Assembly (NCBI GenBank): GCA_039030125.1 | Contig: JBCCEV010000165.1 | Span: 1-8,897, forward strand | Reading direction: 5' to 3' | Source of the DNA: JBCCEV01 sp039030125 | GTDB lineage: Bacteria > Pseudomonadota > Gammaproteobacteria > Ga0077536 | Length of the DNA stretch: 8,897 bases | Shown: one piece after another, positions 5,739-8,897 of the stretch | How positions within the stretch are numbered: position 1 is the stretch's first letter | Layout of the letters: the number at the start of each line of letters is the position of its first letter | The notes under the pieces: model-generated | What the model was told of the DNA's origin: nothing | Databases searched by the model: none | What the model saw: the letters and a program-made list of their open reading frames with translations, nothing else | Made by a program: the position numbers and the translations under genes

Positions 5739-6806
5739 TCACTGAGCACGTGCGCGGAGCGCATCGTAAGCAGCGTCAATTTTGCGCCGCAGCGGTTCGG
5801 ATATTTTATCGCCTAGGTCGTACTGGTGGGATGTACGGAAGCGATCGCCTGCTTGTCGCAGCGGCTCCGCTTCGCTGAGCTCCAAGTACTCCGCGAGGCG
5901 ATCGAGCGGTTCACCATCACCTTGGCACGCCGCTTCGTAGTCAAAAAAATGGAGCCGCGAAGATTTAGTGTTTTGAAGGTGGCGTGCGTAGGCCAGCCAA
6001 TACTCGACCCAAAAACCTAGCTCTGCTGGCTTGGCGCTTACGCCGGTCAGCCAATGATCAAAATCGATCGGCTTCAACGCACCGCCAAATTCATGATGTC
6101 CGAGCCATTCCATATACCGCAGCGCAAAGCGATCGTGTTGGTGAACCTGCGAAAAATGTTGATGTTGCGCCGCTAAGGACCCGATGTGGGCATAGGGATC
6201 ACGCAGCGGTATGACGATTCGAGCATCTGAAAACAGACGCAATAAGAGTTCCAGTCGCGCGACGTTGGCGTTGTTTTTCGCAAGGTAGCGCTGCGCTTGC
6301 CCTTGGTTTTCAATGATTGAACGCTTGCGGATGTGATTGCGATAGAACGACTGAAATTCCTCGTCGATTTCGTCCGCGGTCCACACCGAGATTCCCTCCT
6401 TGTCATAGTGAGCGGGCCAGAACAGTTTCCAAATAATCTCCTCGACAGCTTCGGGGCTATCGTAGGTGATCATCATTCCGTCGCCGTGGCTGCGCTCTCG
6501 CGGTGGTGCAGTTTTCCAGAAAGGGCGCGAGAGTTGACGCCAAAAGAGGGGACACAACACGAACGGCAGATCGCGATAAGTATGGCTATTGAACTCAGGG
6601 AGAGTGGCAAGGATCTCAAGCAGTAAGGTTGTTCCGGCCCGAGGCAGGGCGGTAATAAATACGGGCCTGCGGGCCGAGGCCTGAGCCAAAGGGGCTTTGA
6701 AGCTTAACGACTCAAGATCCGCAACAGCCATCTGTAGATGGCTGGTCGCGAACGCGATTCGATGAAGGAGCCGGTCAAGCCTTGAATAGCTTGCGGAGGT
6801 ACTCAT
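5739..6806 (-). CDS. PAPS-dependent-type sulfotransferase (Sulfotransfer_3-like)
   Basis: A 355-residue sulfotransferase, family known to transfer sulfate from PAPS to hydroxyl or amine groups. The 5'-phosphosulfate-binding loop is RRPVFITALPRAGTTLLLE (46-64, core PRAGTT 55-60). The 3'-phosphate-binding motif is RIVIPLRDPYAHIGS (196-210, Arg202 and Ser210). There is no signal peptide or clear membrane segment, so it should act in the cytoplasm. The start at 6806 is preferred because ATG overlaps the TGA of the preceding gene (ATGA), a classic coupling junction; an upstream extension by 48 residues would lie wholly inside that gene and has low-complexity shadow-frame composition. It is the last gene of a four-gene operon that begins with an arylsulfotransferase-like protein, which suggests a joint role in sulfation. 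The acceptor cannot be told from sequence. Confidence 0.88.
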   Translation of the reverse strand: MSTSASYSRLDRLLHRIAFATSHLQMAVADLESLSFKAPLAQASARRPVFITALPRAGTTLLLEILATLPEFNSHTYRDLPFVLCPLFWRQLSRPFWKTAPPRERSHGDGMMITYDSPEAVEEIIWKLFWPAHYDKEGISVWTADEIDEEFQSFYRNHIRKRSIIENQGQAQRYLAKNNANVARLELLLRLFSDARIVIPLRDPYAHIGSLAAQHQHFSQVHQHDRFALRYMEWLGHHEFGGALKPIDFDHWLTGVSAKPAELGFWVEYWLAYARHLQNTKSSRLHFFDYEAACQGDGEPLDRLAEYLELSEAEPLRQAGDRFRTSHQYDLGDKISEPLRRKIDAAYDALRARAQ

Positions 6807-7171
6807 TGCTTTATGCAAAAAGCCGCAACGGTTGCCACCGTGGCCAGAGCAATAAATAGCCAGTGACCGGCAGCCTCGATGGCGTGGCCCGGTGAAAATA
6901 GCGATCCGGCGATGCCCAGATAGACTACGATCAAGGCCAGGATGACGCATGCACTAAAGCGCAAAAGGAGCGAGAAGAAAGCGCCGAACATTTGCACGCC
7001 GGCACGCTGTATGCGCCTCTCCTTTTCGTCTTCGCCGAGGGTGCTCGATTGGATTGTTGCCACCGCCTCCCGCGCTGTTTCAATCGTGGAAGTGGCGAGG
7101 GAAACCAGCTTAAGCCCGCGAAGTGCGATGACAAACACACCCAGCGAACACGCGAGAAAGACATAGACCAT
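6803..7171 (-). CDS. Small integral membrane protein, function unknown
   Basis: A 122-residue protein with about three hydrophobic segments: residues 2-21 (VYVFLACSLGVFVIALRGLK), about 62-86 (FGAFFSLLLRFSACVILALIVVYLG) and about 101-119 (HWLFIALATVATVAAFCIK). Between the first and second is a charged amphipathic stretch (ETAREAVATIQ...GEDEKERRIQRAG, 31-57) that could be a cytoplasmic helical linker. Start and stop codons are both in overlaps: TAATG with the gene before it and ATGA with the sulfotransferase after it, so its translation is coupled in both directions and the partner proteins are probably made in fixed proportion. I do not recognise a domain. Position in the sulfotransferase operon suggests a membrane partner or scaffold, which is inference only. 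Confidence 0.75.
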   Translation of the reverse strand: MVYVFLACSLGVFVIALRGLKLVSLATSTIETAREAVATIQSSTLGEDEKERRIQRAGVQMFGAFFSLLLRFSACVILALIVVYLGIAGSLFSPGHAIEAAGHWLFIALATVATVAAFCIKQ

Positions 7172-7428
7172 TAGGTCGTGCTGGATTCGTCGTGGTGCTC
7201 ATCGGATGTGGACTCGCCTTGTTCCTCCTCGCGTTTTTTGTTGCGCAAGAATCGGCGTACCGGATACCAAATGAATCCGACGATGGCCAGCACGATCGCG
7301 CCGACCAACGCGATCAACATGCCGATGATTGGCAAGCCCGCGCCGGGTCCGACATAAGCGTCGGCGGTGGTTACGGAAAAGGACAAACCGCTCAAGATTA
7401 GAATTATTGCGAGGCGCCTGGGGTGCAT
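7171..7428 (-). CDS. Small exported/membrane protein with YVGPGAG motif, function unknown
   Basis: An 85-residue protein with a Sec-type signal (MHPRRLAIILILSGLSFSVTTADA, likely cleaved after ADA at 24), immediately followed by YVGPGAG, then a transmembrane helix (about 33-53, PIIGMLIALVGAIVLAIVGFI) and a strongly basic stretch WYPVRRFLRNKKR before an acidic, Ser/His-rich tail. The basic stretch right after the helix predicts a cytoplasmic C-terminus. Short proteins with a 'A-Y-[VI]-G-P-G-A-G' segment plus one helix plus a basic tail are, from memory, widespread and uncharacterised. ATG at 7428 has GGAGAG six bases upstream. Its TAA overlaps the next ATG by one base (TAATG). Confidence 0.8.
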   Translation of the reverse strand: MHPRRLAIILILSGLSFSVTTADAYVGPGAGLPIIGMLIALVGAIVLAIVGFIWYPVRRFLRNKKREEEQGESTSDEHHDESSTT

Positions 7429-7456
7429 TGGTCGCTCTCCAAAAAGGTGTTTGTAT

Positions 7457-8761
7457 TTAGTTCGATTGTGAAGGCGCGAAATTTAGCGCCTTGAGTTCGT
7501 TCCACGAATAGCGCCGCGCCCAAAACACCGCCGGTGATTTGTCTTCAACTTCCGATGGAGCAACATATTCCCACACCACTTCGTTGTCTTTTGAGAGTTC
7601 GAGCAGGCGCCCGGCATCGGATTCGGTAATGAGCCGGTTGCCATTGTCGAACGCTTGGTAGGAGCCTCGCCAGCGGCTTTCGATCTCAAGGTCGGCATGG
7701 CCGCCAAATGACCACAACTGCGCGCCCGTTAAGGCATCGAATTCGACAATGCGGGAATACCCGCCTTCGCCGATGTGTCCTTCATTGTCGAACAGCCCGA
7801 TGCGCCGACCGCCCAAGAACCGCGCTGCGTGTTGCTGGCGCCAGCCGCCACGGTGCGCCCAGACTAATTCGCCTCGTTCGAGGTCCACAACACCCAGGGC
7901 CGATTTGGCTTTCATGGACACAAGAATTTGTCCGGTCTTGAGCATGGGCAGGGCGCTGGCAACCGCTGACGTTACCCAATCAACTGAGTTGGTGTGCAAT
8001 GCGTCCTTGGACTGTCCGTCAGCGTAAAGCAGTCCTGGGTATCGCGAGTTTAATATCGCATCGATAATGGACACCCGTTTTTTCTCGCGCCCGGTGTGAT
8101 CGAGCACCACGATGACATCGTCAATAATGGTATGGCCTGCGTAATCGTCTAAGCCCTCGATGGGCAGCGGGCGGGTTTCATGCAGTAGAGTAATGATGTC
8201 GCCGTCCGGTGTGAGGAGGACGTCGTGATGCGCCTGCTGAGCGTAGGTCCACAAGACCTCGGAGTCGCGATTAATTTTGGCCAACCCGTAGGCGTATGGC
8301 CAGTGCCCGGGCGCTTCAAATAAAACCAGCAGGGCACCGCCATGCTGCAACAGCGCTTTGCGAAATATCACTTGATTGTCGGGCACCGGAAATTCGATAT
8401 GCGCTGGCTCAGGCCAAACTGTGCGGAACGGCACATGCCAATGATGCAGCAGTTCGCCCCGGTTATTAATGAGGTAGGCCGTGGGTCCTGAAGCATCCGA
8501 ATAAACGATGGCACCATCGGACACCCCCGCCTTTGCTTGCAGGACGCCTTCGCCGTCAAAGCGTTTGGCTTTGAAGTAGAACTCAAAATTGCCAGGGTCG
8601 CGAAACTGCGGGAGTAGGATGTTATTCCAAGCGCCTGCAAGGCCCTCATGAACGAGCCGATAAGTTGAGGTCCCGGAGAACCAGAATGCGAACAGGACTC
8701 CGGCTGCGGCGGATACGCTCGCAAACCAGACAAGAAAGGGCCAGTCGGTGGTTTTGTTCAA
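7457..8761 (-). CDS. Membrane-anchored arylsulfotransferase-like (ASST) beta-propeller protein
   Basis: A 434-residue protein of the arylsulfotransferase (ASST) family. One N-terminal transmembrane helix (about 8-29) anchors a propeller that would face the periplasm. Repeated blade motifs are visible: EVLWTYAQQAHHDVLLTPDG (168-187), DALHTNSVDW (253-262), QILVSMK (278-284), ELVWAHRGGWRQQHAARF (298-315), GLFDNEG (322-328), SRIVEFDALTGAQLWSF (336-352), GSYQAFDNGNRLI (366-378) and EVVWEY (394-399). His178/179, His256 and His311 sit where this family keeps conserved histidines; E. coli-type ASST uses a sulfo-histidine intermediate, but I cannot align which residue would be catalytic. The start is TTG at 8761 because no ATG or GTG lies between the upstream stop and the helix, and because TTG overlaps a short upstream frame (TTGA). 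No Shine-Dalgarno sequence precedes it. Enzymatic activity is inferred. Confidence 0.82.
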   Translation of the reverse strand: MNKTTDWPFLVWFASVSAAAGVLFAFWFSGTSTYRLVHEGLAGAWNNILLPQFRDPGNFEFYFKAKRFDGEGVLQAKAGVSDGAIVYSDASGPTAYLINNRGELLHHWHVPFRTVWPEPAHIEFPVPDNQVIFRKALLQHGGALLVLFEAPGHWPYAYGLAKINRDSEVLWTYAQQAHHDVLLTPDGDIITLLHETRPLPIEGLDDYAGHTIIDDVIVVLDHTGREKKRVSIIDAILNSRYPGLLYADGQSKDALHTNSVDWVTSAVASALPMLKTGQILVSMKAKSALGVVDLERGELVWAHRGGWRQQHAARFLGGRRIGLFDNEGHIGEGGYSRIVEFDALTGAQLWSFGGHADLEIESRWRGSYQAFDNGNRLITESDAGRLLELSKDNEVVWEYVAPSEVEDKSPAVFWARRYSWNELKALNFAPSQSN

Positions 8762-8811
8762 ACGGGATTTGGAGCGGGTTGTTCTTCTATCGAATGAGCA
8801 GCATCGTCCAT
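8758..8811 (-). CDS. Possible 17-residue leader peptide ahead of the sulfotransferase operon
   Basis: ATG at 8811 opens a frame encoding MDDAAHSIEEQPAPNPV and ends in a TGA that overlaps the TTG start of the ASST-like gene (TTGA). The same kind of overlap occurs at the 3' end of the operon, and the downstream TTG has no ribosome binding site of its own, so coupling would explain its translation. Against it: the ATG also lacks a clear Shine-Dalgarno sequence, and the frame upstream is closed by a TAA at about 8845, so it cannot be the end of a longer gene. A TATAAG hexamer at 8856-8861 (minus strand) could be a -10 element, but no matching -35 is seen. Confidence 0.25.
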   Translation of the reverse strand: MDDAAHSIEEQPAPNPV

Positions 8812-8897
8812 CGCGCGTGAGCGTGCAAGTGCATGTGTCGCATTGGTTTATTGCGCTTATACGCTATGCGAAGATAGAGGCCCGCACCGACGGCAAC

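Noticed and set aside
6807..6950. A 48-residue extension of the sulfotransferase to an ATG at 6950
   Set aside because: It lies entirely within the upstream 122-residue gene, has shadow-frame composition, and the ATGA overlap at 6803-6806 gives a better start.

Overview
The window looks like chromosomal DNA of a moderately GC-rich proteobacterium, most probably a free-living gammaproteobacterium. The basis is a Pseudomonas/Xanthomonas-type minor-pilin operon, a textbook CRP/Vfr/Clp-like operator in front of it, a Tat-exported PhoD phosphatase of the proteobacterial 'SGD...GQGWG' type, and AAGGA-type ribosome binding sites. I see no mobile element, CRISPR array, tRNA or rRNA. The genus cannot be told from this sequence alone.

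Region 1 (1-3109, minus strand) is the front of a type IV pilus minor-pilin operon, in transcription order fimT/fimU-like, pilV, pilW, pilX and then pilY1, which is cut off by the window edge after 29 codons. Each of the first four encodes a type III (prepilin-peptidase) leader followed by a hydrophobic helix. Together with the PilY1 adhesin these proteins normally form the tip and priming complex of the pilus. Upstream lie a perfect 16-bp CRP-type palindrome (3168-3183) and a pair of 8-bp direct repeats exactly 21 bp apart (3126-3154), suggesting control by a CRP-family protein and perhaps a LytTR-family response regulator.

Region 2 (3184-4174) is mostly non-coding. It contains one convincing small gene: a 55-residue single-pass membrane or exported protein (3910-4077) with a strong Shine-Dalgarno sequence, followed 14 bases later by a good rho-independent terminator (4092-4127).

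Region 3 (4175-5731, plus strand) is a Tat-exported PhoD-family metallophosphatase. Its ribosome binding site is overlapped by a perfect 14-bp palindrome.

Region 4 (5739-8811, minus strand) is a tightly packed operon read towards phoD. It encodes a membrane-anchored arylsulfotransferase-like beta-propeller (7457-8761, TTG start), an 85-residue and a 122-residue small membrane protein, and a PAPS-type sulfotransferase (5739-6806). Junctions are a TTGA overlap with a possible 17-residue leader peptide, a 28-base gap, a TAATG overlap and an ATGA overlap. A cytoplasmic-type sulfotransferase coupled to an envelope ASST-like propeller through two small membrane proteins of unknown function is the most intriguing part of the window. 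It may be an uncharacterised envelope sulfation system, though no acceptor or direct functional evidence is visible.
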